DNA of 48,297 nt from Streptantibioticus rubrisoli (GTDB lineage Bacteria; Actinomycetota; Actinomycetes; Streptomycetales; Streptomycetaceae): positions 1 through 48,297 of the forward strand of contig NZ_JANFNH010000053.1 in assembly GCF_024436055.1 (NCBI RefSeq), written 5' to 3'. Of this stretch, positions 15,738 through 25,117 are shown one piece after another; position 1 is the first letter of the stretch; each line of letters starts with the position of its first letter. The position numbers and the translations under genes were made by a program. The notes below the pieces were generated by a model, which saw only the letters and a list, made by a program, of their open reading frames with translations, had not been told where the DNA came from and ran no database searches.

Positions 15738-15929
15738 GTGTCCCCCCTTCACTGGCAGAAGTCCTCGTTCAGCGGCACGGGTTCAAACTGCCTCAACGTC
15801 GCCATATCCACCCCCGGAACCATCCACCTCCGCGAAAGCGACCGCCCGGAGGTCATCCTCACCACCACGCCCGCCCGCCTCGCGGATCTCCTCCGGAGGA
15901 TCAAGGCAGGCGGCCTCGACCGGCCGTAG
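15738..15929 (+). CDS. DUF397 protein
   Basis: A 63-aa protein with the DUF397 pattern W-x-KSSFSG (residues 6-12), NCLNVA and LRESDRPE. The GTG start has GAGAGGAAG upstream. DUF397 proteins act as small partners, proposed antitoxin-like or modulators, of the XRE/DUF5753 protein encoded just before. Confidence 0.9.
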   Translation: MSPLHWQKSSFSGTGSNCLNVAISTPGTIHLRESDRPEVILTTTPARLADLLRRIKAGGLDRP

Positions 15930-15989
15930 TTGCCGGGTCCGTAGCGGGCTACCCTCGTCACCCCATACCACCCAGCGGAGCGGAAAGCG

Positions 15990-16259
15990 ATGGCGCGCGA
16001 CTTCGACAGTCAGCTTCTTGAGTCCGTGGCCGTGCGGCGGAGGCGGTTGCGGGACGCGTTGCTGCACGGACCCATGCGGACGCGCCGCAGCACCGACGAG
16101 AACCTGCGGAAGGCGTTCGCCGGAGTGGCGCTCGCGGCGGTGATGTGCGCGGGATGTGTGGGATGGTCGTTCGTCTCGCATCGGCTGGCGCATCAGGCGC
16201 AACCCGGGCTGGTGCCGGTCACCTCGTCCCCGGCCCCTGCCAGCGGCTCGCCGCGGTGA
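15990..16259 (+). CDS. Small membrane protein heading the ESX core operon
   Basis: An 89-aa protein with an Arg-rich N-terminal part (14-46), one membrane segment (about 43-65) and a Pro/Ser-rich outer tail. The ATG has GCGGAGCGGAAAG upstream. It ends 13 bases before eccD, so it is likely co-transcribed and could be an accessory subunit of the ESX membrane complex. No family is recognised. Confidence 0.6.
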   Translation: MARDFDSQLLESVAVRRRRLRDALLHGPMRTRRSTDENLRKAFAGVALAAVMCAGCVGWSFVSHRLAHQAQPGLVPVTSSPAPASGSPR

Positions 16260-16272
16260 TAGGTTCGGCGAA

Positions 16273-17637
16273 ATGGTGAGCACGGGGGCCAAGCGTGGTG
16301 CGCGGTTGAGCCGGGTCACTCTGGTTGGGGAGCGGCGACGCGTCGATCTCGTGCTGCCGTCGGACGAGCCGATCGGGCGGCTGCTTCCCGAAGTTCTGGC
16401 GCTGCTGGACGACGCGGTGAGTTCACCGCCGGTCCCCCGGCACCTGGTCACCGCGCACGGAACCGTACTACCGCAGGACGCTTCGCTGGCCTCCGCCGAA
16501 GTGGCGGACGGTGCCGTGCTGCGGCTGGTGCGCGCCCAGTACGCGCCCGCGGCGCCCGTCGTGCATGACGTCACCGACGAGGTGGCGGACGATCTGGACC
16601 TGCGGGCCTGGCGCTGGCGGCCCGCCGCCCGGCGGTGGACCGCCGGGGCGCTGGCCCTGGTACTGGGCCTGGTCGCCGCGCTGTTGGCCTGGGGCGACAT
16701 GGGCCCCGCCGCCGTCGCGACCTGGCTGTTGGCGATCGGCGCCGCCGCGCTGGTGGGCGGCGCGGTCACCACCCGCCTGAACAACCGGGGACTTGGCACC
16801 GCCTTGATGGTGACCGGCGGCGCGCTGGGCGGCTGCGGCAGCTGGGCGTTGTCCGACGCGCACGGCTGGCCGGTCGCCGCGCACTGGGGCGGGTTGGCCG
16901 GGGTGCTGGTGCTGACGCTCGCCATGCTCGGGCTGTTCTCGCCGGTGGGCCGCGGCGGACTGGTCGGCGCGGGCGCACTGGCGCTGACCGGTGCGGCCTG
17001 GGAGGCGGTCGCCGCGCTGACCGGTGCCGCGCACGGCGCCGCCGACCAGGCGCGGCTCGGCGGTGTGCTCGCGGTGGCCTCGGTCGTCGCGCTCGGCGTG
17101 CTGCCGCGCTGCGCGCTGGTGGCGGCCGGGCTGACCCGGCTGGACGACCGGCGGGCGGGCGGCGCGTCGGTGAGCCGGTACGAGGTGAGCACCGCGCTGG
17201 CCGCCGCGCACCGCGGCCTTGCGGTCGCGGCGGTGACCGTCGCCGCCTCCTGCGCGACCGCGGGTTGGCTGCTGTTGGCCGCGCCGAACGCCTGGACGGT
17301 CCCGATGACCGTGCTGCTTGCCGTGGCCCTGCTCTCCCGTGCCCGGGCGTTCCCGCTGATCGCGGAGGTCGTGGCGATGCAGGCGGCCACCGGGGTGCTG
17401 CTGACGCGGCTGGTCGCGGTGTGGCTGGCGCACTCCGCGCACGCCTGGCCGGTGTTGGTGATGTGCGCCGCCGCGCTGCTGCCGCTGGTGGTGCTGGCGG
17501 TGGAACCGCCGGAGCACGTGCGGGTACGGCTGCGCCGCGCGATGGACCTGGCCGAGACGCTCAGCGTGGTGGCGCTGTTCCCGCTGGTGCTGGGCGTGTT
17601 CGGGGTGTACGGGCAACTGCTCGGCGCTTTCAGGTGA
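16273..17637 (+). CDS. eccD: EccD-like ESX membrane channel protein
   Basis: A 454-aa protein. Residues 12-95 form a YukD-like ubiquitin fold (VDLVLPSDEPIGRLLPEV). The rest is a series of about eleven hydrophobic helices, as in the EccD subunit of type VII secretion systems that forms the bulk of the inner-membrane pore. The upstream frame extends to 16156, but the ATG at 16273 fits the domain start. It is followed by the MinD-like ATPase (33-base gap) and EccC. The family call is based on topology plus neighbours; sequence identity between EccD proteins is low. Confidence 0.85.
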   Translation: MVSTGAKRGARLSRVTLVGERRRVDLVLPSDEPIGRLLPEVLALLDDAVSSPPVPRHLVTAHGTVLPQDASLASAEVADGAVLRLVRAQYAPAAPVVHDVTDEVADDLDLRAWRWRPAARRWTAGALALVLGLVAALLAWGDMGPAAVATWLLAIGAAALVGGAVTTRLNNRGLGTALMVTGGALGGCGSWALSDAHGWPVAAHWGGLAGVLVLTLAMLGLFSPVGRGGLVGAGALALTGAAWEAVAALTGAAHGAADQARLGGVLAVASVVALGVLPRCALVAAGLTRLDDRRAGGASVSRYEVSTALAAAHRGLAVAAVTVAASCATAGWLLLAAPNAWTVPMTVLLAVALLSRARAFPLIAEVVAMQAATGVLLTRLVAVWLAHSAHAWPVLVMCAAALLPLVVLAVEPPEHVRVRLRRAMDLAETLSVVALFPLVLGVFGVYGQLLGAFR

Positions 17638-17670
17638 GACGTTCCGTGAGTTGGAGGGGAGGGACCGCGC

Positions 17671-18777
17671 GTGCCCGAGGATGACTGGCAGCGTGCCGTA
17701 CTGGGCGATGTCGCCGCGTCGGCCGACGAGCCCGGCCCGCCCCCGGCAGCCCCGAACCCCGCGCCCGTGAGCCCGCCCCCGGCCGACGTAACGGCTCCGG
17801 CGCAGGCCGACGTACCGGCCCCGGCCGTGGCCGACGTACCGCCGCCCGCGCCCGAACCGCCCGCGCCCGCACCGGTGTTGCCGCCCGAGGCAACGGCGCT
17901 GCTCACCGGCAAACCGCGCCGGGGCGACTCGGTGCCGCGTCGGCTCGGGCGGTCGCTGCGCGGGATCGTGGGATCGTCCGCGGCCCGCGTGACCGCCGAA
18001 GTCACCGCTGTGGCACGGCAGTTGCAGCAGCCCGTCACCACCGGTCGGCAGATCGTGGTGACCAGTGTGCACGGCGGTGCGGGCAAGAGCACGGTCAGCG
18101 CGCTGCTCGGCTGCGCGTACGCGCACTACCGGCCGGACCCGGTGCTGGTGATGGAGGCCAATCCGACGCTGGGCACGCTGCCGGTGCGGCTGGCCGCGCC
18201 GTCGCTGCGTTGGACGATGAGCGATGTGGCCAAGGTGGTGAACCCGTCGATGCGGTTCGACCAGGTCATCGGCTATCTGGTCGGGCTGCCGGAGGGCGGC
18301 TGGCTGCTGCCGGGCAGCAAGGGCCAGATCGGCGCGCGGGTGAGCCTGGCGGAGTACCAGACGGTGGCGGTGGCGCTGCGCCGCTACTTCGCGATCACGG
18401 TGGTGGACTGCGAGACGCTGCCGGGTGAGTTGGCGCGCAGTGCGCTGGCCGGTGCGCAGGCGCGGGTGTTGGTGGCGCCCGCGACGGCGGAGGGCGTGGC
18501 GGCGGCGCGCACCGTGCTGGAGTGGATGGGCAGCGTGCCGCGCCCGATGCTGCCCGGCACGGTGGTGGCCCTCAACTCCACCTCGCCGCACACCGCGATC
18601 GACCTGGAGGCGGCCAGGCGGTATCTGCGGGTCGGCGACGTGTCCGTGCTGCACCTGCCGTACGACCGGCATCTGGCCGCGGGCGGGGCGGTACGGCTGC
18701 CGCTGCTCGGGCAGGAGATGAGGGATGCCACCGCGCGGCTCGGCGCCGAGCTGCTGGACCGGGCCGTGCGCAGGTGA
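17671..18777 (+). CDS. MinD/ParA-like ATPase of the ESX locus (EspI-like)
   Basis: A 368-aa protein with a long Pro/Ala-rich N-terminus (about 22-87) and a C-terminal MinD/ParA-like ATPase. The deviant Walker A is VHGGAGKST (about residues 133-141), where the first residue of KGG is replaced by His. The switch-like VVDCETL follows. Such Pro-rich MinD-like proteins (EspI in mycobacteria) are common in ESX loci and are thought to link secretion to energy state or location. The GTG start at 17671 follows GGAGGGGAGGG. It sits between eccD and eccC. Confidence 0.85.
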   Translation: MPEDDWQRAVLGDVAASADEPGPPPAAPNPAPVSPPPADVTAPAQADVPAPAVADVPPPAPEPPAPAPVLPPEATALLTGKPRRGDSVPRRLGRSLRGIVGSSAARVTAEVTAVARQLQQPVTTGRQIVVTSVHGGAGKSTVSALLGCAYAHYRPDPVLVMEANPTLGTLPVRLAAPSLRWTMSDVAKVVNPSMRFDQVIGYLVGLPEGGWLLPGSKGQIGARVSLAEYQTVAVALRRYFAITVVDCETLPGELARSALAGAQARVLVAPATAEGVAAARTVLEWMGSVPRPMLPGTVVALNSTSPHTAIDLEAARRYLRVGDVSVLHLPYDRHLAAGGAVRLPLLGQEMRDATARLGAELLDRAVRR

Positions 18778-18808
18778 CGTACCACAACCACATATCCCGG
18801 AGGCGGCC

Positions 18809-21800
18809 ATGACGATCCGGCTGGTGCACCGTCCGGCCCGGACCACACGCCATCTGGTCGGCAGCGAGCCGCGCACCGTGGAGGCGCCGCCGAACCTGCC
18901 GGAGGGCAAGACCGGTGGCGCCGCGCACACCCTGATGCCGATCGCGGGCGTGATGAGCTCGGTCGTGATGATGACCGTGCTGCGCAGCGGTCAGTACGCG
19001 GCCATCGGCGCCGTGGTGCTGGTGGTGACCGTGCTGGGCAGCATGGGCCTGCTGCTGTCCCAGCGCGGCAAGGCGCAGCGCACCCGGCGCTCCCAGCGCG
19101 AGCGGTACCTGGAGTACCTGGAGCAGTTGCGCGAGGAGCTGGCGGCCGACGAGCGCTCGCACCGCGAGGCGTCACGGATACTCAACCCGCCGCCGGAGGC
19201 GCTGTACGACGTGGTGCGCGACCCGGCCCGGCTGTGGGAGCGGCGCCGGTTGGACCGGGACTTCCTTCAGGTGCGCATCGGCACCGGCGAGTTGGCGGTG
19301 CGCGAGCTGACGCTGGCCAAGCCGGGCAGCAGCGTGCTGACCCCGCCGGACCCGTTCATGCTCAACGAGGCCAACGCGCTGCTGCACCGCTACCGCACCG
19401 GATCCGATCTGCCGTTGCCGGTGCCGCTGGACCGGGCGGGCAACGTCAGCGTCGTCGGCCCGCGCGAGGACGTGCTGCGCGTGGCGCGCACCCTGCTGGC
19501 GCACGCGTCGGTGTTCCACGCGCCCGATGACGTGGCGATCGCGCTGGCCTGCCCGACCGAACGGCTCGCCGACTGGGAGTGGATCAAGTGGCTGCCGCAC
19601 GTGGTCGACGCCGAGCGACTGGACGGCCCGGTACCGGCCCGCCGGATCGCCCCCGACCTCGGCCAGCTCGGTGTGCTGCTCCGCGACGACCTGCGGCAGC
19701 GCGCCGCGTACGCCGCCGAGGTGCGGCGCGGGCTGACCGGCAAGAACGCGCTGGCGCAGACCACCAGACTGCTGGTGATCAGCGACGGCTACGGCGAGGT
19801 GGCCGACGAACTGCCGCGCACCGACGAGGCGGTGCCGCTGGAGGCGATGTGCGTCACCGTGCTGCACCTGGTCGCCGAGCGGGTGGCCGAGCCGGGCCAG
19901 GTGGCGGTGCGGATCACCACCGCCGACGGCCAGGCCACGGTGGAGGACCTGCGCGGTGAACGGCCGGTGGTCTCCCGGGGGTTGGTGGACCAGGTCAGCG
20001 CGGCCGGGGTGGAGGGGCTGGCCCGGATGCTGGCCCCGCTGCGGCTGTCCGCCGACTCGGTCAGCGAGGAGGGGCCGGTCACCGGGCCGTTGGACTTCCC
20101 CGCGCTGCTGGGCATCCACGACCCGGCCGCGTTGGACCTGCGGCGGCTGTGGGCGCCGCGCGGGGAGCGCGGCTTCCTGCGGGTGCCGATCGGGGTCGCG
20201 GACGACCGGCAGCCGGTGCTGCTGGACCTGAAGGAGTCCGCCGAACTCGGCATGGGACCGCACGGGTTGTGCGTGGGCGCCACCGGCTCCGGCAAGAGCG
20301 AGCTGCTGCGCACCCTGGTGCTGGCGCTGGCCGCCACCCATCCGCCGGACGCGCTGTCGATGATGCTGGTCGACTACAAGGGCGGCGCGACCTTCGCGCC
20401 GTTCGCCGAACTGCCGCACGTCGCCGGGCTGATCACCAACCTGGAGAACGACGCCGGGCTGATCGAGCGCGCGCACGCCAGCCTGGCGGGCGAGATCCAG
20501 CGCCGCCAGCAGGTGCTCAAGGACGCGGGCAACGTCGCCGACATCTCACAGTACGCGGCGGAAAGCGCGGTGCGGCCCGAACTGCCGCCGCTGCCCCACC
20601 TGTTGGTGGTCATCGACGAGTTCGGTGAACTGCTCACCGCCAAACCGGACTTCATCGAACTGTTCTTGTCCATCGGCCGGATCGGCCGCAGCATCGGCGT
20701 GCATCTGCTGCTGTCCAGCCAGCGCATCGAGGGCGGCAAGCTCAAGGGCCTGGACACCTACCTGTCCTACCGGCTTGGACTGCGCACCTTCTCGCCCGAG
20801 GAGTCGCGCACCGTGCTGGACACCCCGGACGCCTTCCATCTGCCGCCGCTGCCGGGCTTCGGCTATCTGAAGGTGGACACCAGCGCCTACGAGCGGTTCA
20901 AGGCGGGGTACGTCTCCGGGCCGTACCGCGGCCCGACGCGGCAGGAGGAGGAGACCGAGGGGCCCGGCGCGCTGCCCTACCCCGCGTACAACACCCTCGC
21001 CGCTCCCGAGCCGGGCGCGGCCGACGCCGAGCCGGTGATACCGCGGCGCACCGTGGGGGCCACCGAACTGTCGGTCATGGTCGACCAGTTGCGCCGCGCC
21101 GCCGAGCCGGTGCGGCGGATCTGGCTGCCGCCGCTGCCCGAAGCGCTCACCCTGGACGCGGTGGCGGGCCCCGTGGACCTCACCGCCCGCGGACTGCACC
21201 TGACGCGCGGCCCGGGACCGATGCGGGTGCCGCTGGGCCTGCTGGACGACCCGACCCGGCAGTGGCAGGGGCCGTGGCACCTCGACCTGACCCGGGCGGG
21301 CGGCCACGCGGCGATCATCGGCGGGCCGCAGTCCGGAAAGACCACGCTGCTGCGCTCGATCGTGCTGTCGCTGGCGCTGACGCACACCCCGCAGGAGGTC
21401 GGGATCTACGGCCTCGACCTGGTCGGCGGCGGGTTGCAGGCGCTGTCCGGGCTGGCGCACGTCGGCGGTGTCGCGGGCCGCTCGGACCGGGAGCGGGTGC
21501 GGCGCACCGCCGAGGAGGTGCGCGGGATGCTGGCCGCCCGCGAGGAGATCTTCCGCGAGCACGGCGTGGACTCCGTCGAGCAGTTGCGCGCCGCGCGAGC
21601 CGCCGGTGAGCTCGGCGAACTGCCGTCCACCGACATCGTGTTGGTGATCGACGGGTTCGGTGCGCTGCGCGACGACTTCGAGGACATCGACGGCCTGGTC
21701 ACCGACCTGCTGCAGCGGGGCGGCGGCTACGGGATCCACGTGGTCGCGGCGATGCTGCGCTGGAACGATGTGCGGATCGCCACGCAGTCGACCTTCGGCA

Positions 21801-22777
21801 CGCGGATGGAGCTGCGGCTGAACGATCCCGGCGACTCCAGCATCGACCGCAAGCTGGCCGGGGCGCTCTCCCCCGACCAGCCCGGCCGGGTGCTCACCGA
21901 CGGCAAGCTGGTCGCGCAGGCCGCGCTGCCCCGGATCGACGCGCGGGCCACCGCGGACGGGCTGGGCGCGGTGGTGGAGCAGACGGCCCGCGCCATCGGC
22001 GACGCCTGGCCGGGCGAGCCCGCCCAGCCGGTCAAGGTGCTGCCCACCCGGCTGGCCGCCAGCGCCCTGCCGTCGGCGGGTCGGGAGCCGCGCAGGGTGC
22101 CGATCGGCGTGGACCAGACGGCGCTCGCCCCGGTGCTGCTCGACCTGTTCGACCGGGACCAGCACCTGCTGGTGCTCGGCGACGACGAGTGCGGTAAGAC
22201 CAATCTGCTGCGGCTGATCGCCCGCGGGCTGCTGGACCGCCACACCGACGAGGAGTTGGTGTTCGCCGTCATGGATCCGCGGCGCGGCCTGCGCGAGCTG
22301 GTGCCCGAGCCGTACCTGGGCGGGTACGCGCACAACACCCGGGTGTGCGGCGGGCTGGCGACCGGCATCGCGGGCGAGCTCGACAAGCGGATCCCGGAGG
22401 AGCTGACCGACGGCGCCACGTTCACCGGCCCGCGGATCGTCGTCCTGATCGACGACTACGACGTGCTGACCACGGCGGGCCAGCAGCCGCTCGCGCCGTT
22501 CCTGCCGTATGTGCCGTCCGCGCCGGACATCGGGCTGCACTTCGTTGTCACCCGCCGGGTCTCCGGCGCCGCACGCGGGCTGTACGACCCGTTCCTGCTG
22601 GCGCTGCGGGAGAGCGGCACCACCGGGCTGCTGCTGTCCGGAGACCGCTCGGAGGGCCAGCTGTTCGCCAACCTGTACGCCACGGCGCGGCCCGCCGGAC
22701 GCGGCACCCTGGTGCGCCGCGGCGAGGCCCCGCGGCTGATCCAGACCGCGCTCGCCCGGGAGGACCCCGCCACGTGA
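18809..22777 (+). CDS. eccC: EccC, FtsK/SpoIIIE-type ESX motor ATPase
   Basis: A 1322-aa single-chain EccC. Two membrane segments lie near residues 50-95. Three FtsK/SpoIIIE ATPase modules follow, with P-loops GATGSGKS (about 490), GGPQSGKTT (about 838) and GDDECGKTN (about 1124), and Walker B motifs VVIDEF, LVIDGF and VLIDDYD. EccC recognises substrate export signals and powers T7SS secretion. The longer frame to 18725 is rejected; the ATG at 18809 has GGAGGCGG upstream. Its stop overlaps the next GTG by 4 bases. This is the strongest single piece of evidence for a type VII system here. Confidence 0.95.
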   Translation: MTIRLVHRPARTTRHLVGSEPRTVEAPPNLPEGKTGGAAHTLMPIAGVMSSVVMMTVLRSGQYAAIGAVVLVVTVLGSMGLLLSQRGKAQRTRRSQRERYLEYLEQLREELAADERSHREASRILNPPPEALYDVVRDPARLWERRRLDRDFLQVRIGTGELAVRELTLAKPGSSVLTPPDPFMLNEANALLHRYRTGSDLPLPVPLDRAGNVSVVGPREDVLRVARTLLAHASVFHAPDDVAIALACPTERLADWEWIKWLPHVVDAERLDGPVPARRIAPDLGQLGVLLRDDLRQRAAYAAEVRRGLTGKNALAQTTRLLVISDGYGEVADELPRTDEAVPLEAMCVTVLHLVAERVAEPGQVAVRITTADGQATVEDLRGERPVVSRGLVDQVSAAGVEGLARMLAPLRLSADSVSEEGPVTGPLDFPALLGIHDPAALDLRRLWAPRGERGFLRVPIGVADDRQPVLLDLKESAELGMGPHGLCVGATGSGKSELLRTLVLALAATHPPDALSMMLVDYKGGATFAPFAELPHVAGLITNLENDAGLIERAHASLAGEIQRRQQVLKDAGNVADISQYAAESAVRPELPPLPHLLVVIDEFGELLTAKPDFIELFLSIGRIGRSIGVHLLLSSQRIEGGKLKGLDTYLSYRLGLRTFSPEESRTVLDTPDAFHLPPLPGFGYLKVDTSAYERFKAGYVSGPYRGPTRQEEETEGPGALPYPAYNTLAAPEPGAADAEPVIPRRTVGATELSVMVDQLRRAAEPVRRIWLPPLPEALTLDAVAGPVDLTARGLHLTRGPGPMRVPLGLLDDPTRQWQGPWHLDLTRAGGHAAIIGGPQSGKTTLLRSIVLSLALTHTPQEVGIYGLDLVGGGLQALSGLAHVGGVAGRSDRERVRRTAEEVRGMLAAREEIFREHGVDSVEQLRAARAAGELGELPSTDIVLVIDGFGALRDDFEDIDGLVTDLLQRGGGYGIHVVAAMLRWNDVRIATQSTFGTRMELRLNDPGDSSIDRKLAGALSPDQPGRVLTDGKLVAQAALPRIDARATADGLGAVVEQTARAIGDAWPGEPAQPVKVLPTRLAASALPSAGREPRRVPIGVDQTALAPVLLDLFDRDQHLLVLGDDECGKTNLLRLIARGLLDRHTDEELVFAVMDPRRGLRELVPEPYLGGYAHNTRVCGGLATGIAGELDKRIPEELTDGATFTGPRIVVLIDDYDVLTTAGQQPLAPFLPYVPSAPDIGLHFVVTRRVSGAARGLYDPFLLALRESGTTGLLLSGDRSEGQLFANLYATARPAGRGTLVRRGEAPRLIQTALAREDPAT

Positions 22778-24180
22778 CCAAGGACGCCATCGCCCTGACC
22801 CCGCGGATGCCGGACGTCCGCACCATCGCCAGCGCACTGCTCGCCGCGGGACCCGAGCTGCGGCTGCAGTCGCTGGCGGGCGGTGCCGTCATCCAGTTGT
22901 GCGACGCGGCGGGCCGCCCGCTGCTGTCCGTCGAGGCGCCGGTGCTGCTGGACGTGCCCGGCGAGACCCGGCGGCTGCTCGGGCCTCAGGCGGACGCCCG
23001 TACCCCGCTGTGGTGGACCGAGGCGCGGGCCTCCACCGCGGTGCCGGGCGGCGAGCGGCTGGCCGCCACGTTCGCCGGGCAGCTGGCCCGCCGACTGGAC
23101 GGCAGCACCTGGCCGCCGGAGGCCGCCGATGTGCCGGACACCCCGGTGGAGGCCACCGCCACGGTGGCGCCCGCACCGGCCGCGGCGCAGCCCGCCGTCG
23201 ACGTGCTCACCGACCGGGTGGCCGTGGTGATCCAGGAGCGCCCGGTGATCGCCATGACCACCTGGCTCTCCGATGCGCTGCGGGCCTGCGTCGGCAGCAA
23301 CCGGGCGTTGCAGATCGTCTCCCCCGCGGACTGCCGGCTCTCTCTGCCGACCCGGCTCGCGCTGTCCGGGGCTCCGCACCGCTGGGTCATCCGCGACGAC
23401 GCGGGCGGCTACCACGACGGCCTGTCCGGCGCCCAACTGCACTGGCGTGATGGCGCGTTCCGGCCGGTCGACGGGGCCGCACCGGCCGAGTCGTTCCTGC
23501 GCGCCGAGACGAGTGACGAGCGGCAGCTGCTGCTGTCGTTCCGCACCTGCCACCCGGCCGAGGAGCAACTGGTGCTCGGCGGCGCCCTGGAGACCGCCTG
23601 GCGGGCGCTGACCGGCGGGCCACCGGCGGGCTGGGGCACCGCGGAGCCGGTCGGCTCGCCCTGGTCCCGGCAGGAGATCACCGCGCTGGCCCGGGACCGG
23701 GCCCCCGAGGGCACCTGGCTGGTCGCGGTGGGCGACCAGCACCGGCCGGTGCTGGCGACGATGCGGGTGGCGCGTACGCCGGACGGGGTGGAGGAGGACA
23801 TCAGCCTGGCGCTCGGCGGCACCGCGGGCGACCTTCCGTCCGCCGACCAACTGCGCGCGCTGGCAGGCGAGTTGGCCGCGCGGTACGGGCTGCGGAACCT
23901 GCTGGTGCAGCGCAGGGCGGCGCGCGGCGACCTCACCGTACCCGCCCGGTTCGAGGCGCTGCCGGTTCCGCTCGCGTTCGCTGTGGGGCCGATGGACGTG
24001 GACGAGATCGGCGTGGAGCGCGCCCGGCGCCCACCGCTCGGCCCGGCACCGCACACCCTGGGGGCGGCGGCCGCCCCGGGCTTCTACTACGAGCTGGGGG
24101 ACGGCACTTCGGCGGGCGGCTGGGCACACCTGGAGCAGTTGATGCGGCATCTGCGGGGTCCGGCGGGTGACCCGCCATAA
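22774..24180 (+). CDS. DUF6177-like ESX-associated protein
   Basis: A 468-aa soluble protein with no membrane segment or signal peptide. Conserved-looking stretches are VVIQERPVIAMTTWLS, HRWVIRDD and TWLVAVGDQHRPV. From memory it matches DUF6177, a family found beside eccC in streptomycetes. The GTG start at 22774 overlaps the eccC stop (GTGA), so it is translationally coupled to EccC and probably a partner of it. The upstream open frame from 22345 lies inside eccC and is not real. A role like EspG (substrate chaperone) is an inference only. Confidence 0.75.
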   Translation: MTKDAIALTPRMPDVRTIASALLAAGPELRLQSLAGGAVIQLCDAAGRPLLSVEAPVLLDVPGETRRLLGPQADARTPLWWTEARASTAVPGGERLAATFAGQLARRLDGSTWPPEAADVPDTPVEATATVAPAPAAAQPAVDVLTDRVAVVIQERPVIAMTTWLSDALRACVGSNRALQIVSPADCRLSLPTRLALSGAPHRWVIRDDAGGYHDGLSGAQLHWRDGAFRPVDGAAPAESFLRAETSDERQLLLSFRTCHPAEEQLVLGGALETAWRALTGGPPAGWGTAEPVGSPWSRQEITALARDRAPEGTWLVAVGDQHRPVLATMRVARTPDGVEEDISLALGGTAGDLPSADQLRALAGELAARYGLRNLLVQRRAARGDLTVPARFEALPVPLAFAVGPMDVDEIGVERARRPPLGPAPHTLGAAAAPGFYYELGDGTSAGGWAHLEQLMRHLRGPAGDPP

Positions 24181-24190
24181 ACTCTGAACC

Positions 24191-25117
24191 ATGACGGACC
24201 CAGCCAAGCCTGTCGCACCGCGCCGGATCGAGACCCTGGACGAGGTGCCGCCGGACACCGCCCACGTGGTGCTGGAACTCATCGAGCGGGCGGCCGCCGA
24301 AGACGGCCAGTCCGCCGTATCAGAGCAGGGACGTCTGAACCTGCGCGGCGGACGGCGCCCGGGGATCCGGCATCTGCTGCTGTACGTGGGGGAACAGCTC
24401 ACCGGCTACGCGCAGTTGGAGGAGAGCGACCCGGTCGAGGCGCCCGCCGCCGAGCTGGTCATCGACTCGGGGGCGCGCGGTCGCGGCCACGGGCGGGCGC
24501 TCGGGCACGCGCTGCTGGACCTGTCCGGCAAGCGGCTGCGGCTGTGGGCGCACGGTGGCCACGCCGCCGCCCGGCACCTCGCCGCGCAGCTGGGGTTGGC
24601 GCTGTTCCGGGAGCTGCGGCAGATGCGGCGTCCGCTGCCCGGGGAGACCCCGCTGCCGGAGCCGGTGTTGCCGGAGGGGGTCACGCTGCGGACGTTCCGG
24701 CCGGGGGAGGACGACGCGCAGTGGCTGGCGGTGAACGCGGCGGCGTTCGCCCACCACCCTGAGCAGGGCTCGCTCACCCAGCGTGACCTGGACGACCGCA
24801 AGGCGGAGACGTGGTTCGACCCGGCCGGGTTCTTCCTCGCGGAGCGGGGCGGGCGGATCGTGGGGTTCCACTGGACCAAGGTGCATGCCGCCGAGGAACT
24901 CGGCGAGGTCTACGTGGTGGGCGTCGCGCCCGAGGAACAGGGCAGCGGCCTGGGCAAGGCGCTGACCGCGGCGGGGCTGCGGCATCTGGCGTACGAGCGG
25001 AAGATGCCGACCGCGATGTTGTATGTGGACGCGGACAACATCGCGGCTGTGACGGTCTACGAGCGGCTTGGGTTCACCACCCATGAGGTGGACCTGATGT
25101 ACCGCACGGAGACCTGA
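24191..25117 (+). CDS. mshD: Mycothiol acetyltransferase
   Basis: A 308-aa enzyme with two GNAT domains, as in MshD, which acetylates Cys-GlcN-Ins to give mycothiol, the main thiol of actinobacteria. The acetyl-CoA loops are ARGRGHGRALG in the first domain (about residues 94-104) and EEQGSGLGKALT in the second (about 249-260), the latter being the active half in the family. The C-terminal AVTVYERLGF is typical. The ATG at 24191 is 8 bases from a TAAACT -10 box (24178-24183), with no ribosome site, so the mRNA is probably leaderless. The order mshD...ppk matches S. coelicolor. Confidence 0.93.
   Translation: MTDPAKPVAPRRIETLDEVPPDTAHVVLELIERAAAEDGQSAVSEQGRLNLRGGRRPGIRHLLLYVGEQLTGYAQLEESDPVEAPAAELVIDSGARGRGHGRALGHALLDLSGKRLRLWAHGGHAAARHLAAQLGLALFRELRQMRRPLPGETPLPEPVLPEGVTLRTFRPGEDDAQWLAVNAAAFAHHPEQGSLTQRDLDDRKAETWFDPAGFFLAERGGRIVGFHWTKVHAAEELGEVYVVGVAPEEQGSGLGKALTAAGLRHLAYERKMPTAMLYVDADNIAAVTVYERLGFTTHEVDLMYRTET

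Noticed and set aside
6743..16000. A discrete integrative element carrying the toxin island
   Set aside because: No integrase, transposase, tRNA or flanking direct repeats were found, so boundaries cannot be defined.
15783..18930. Leftward frames of 769 and 820 codons opposite the EccD and MinD-like genes
   Set aside because: Composition is Ser/Ala/Arg-rich with no recognisable domain, and they cross several real genes on the other strand.
20546..24402. Long leftward frames (over 600 codons) opposite eccC and the DUF6177-like gene
   Set aside because: They are high-G+C antisense shadows without motifs; the rightward frames have clear ATPase domains.
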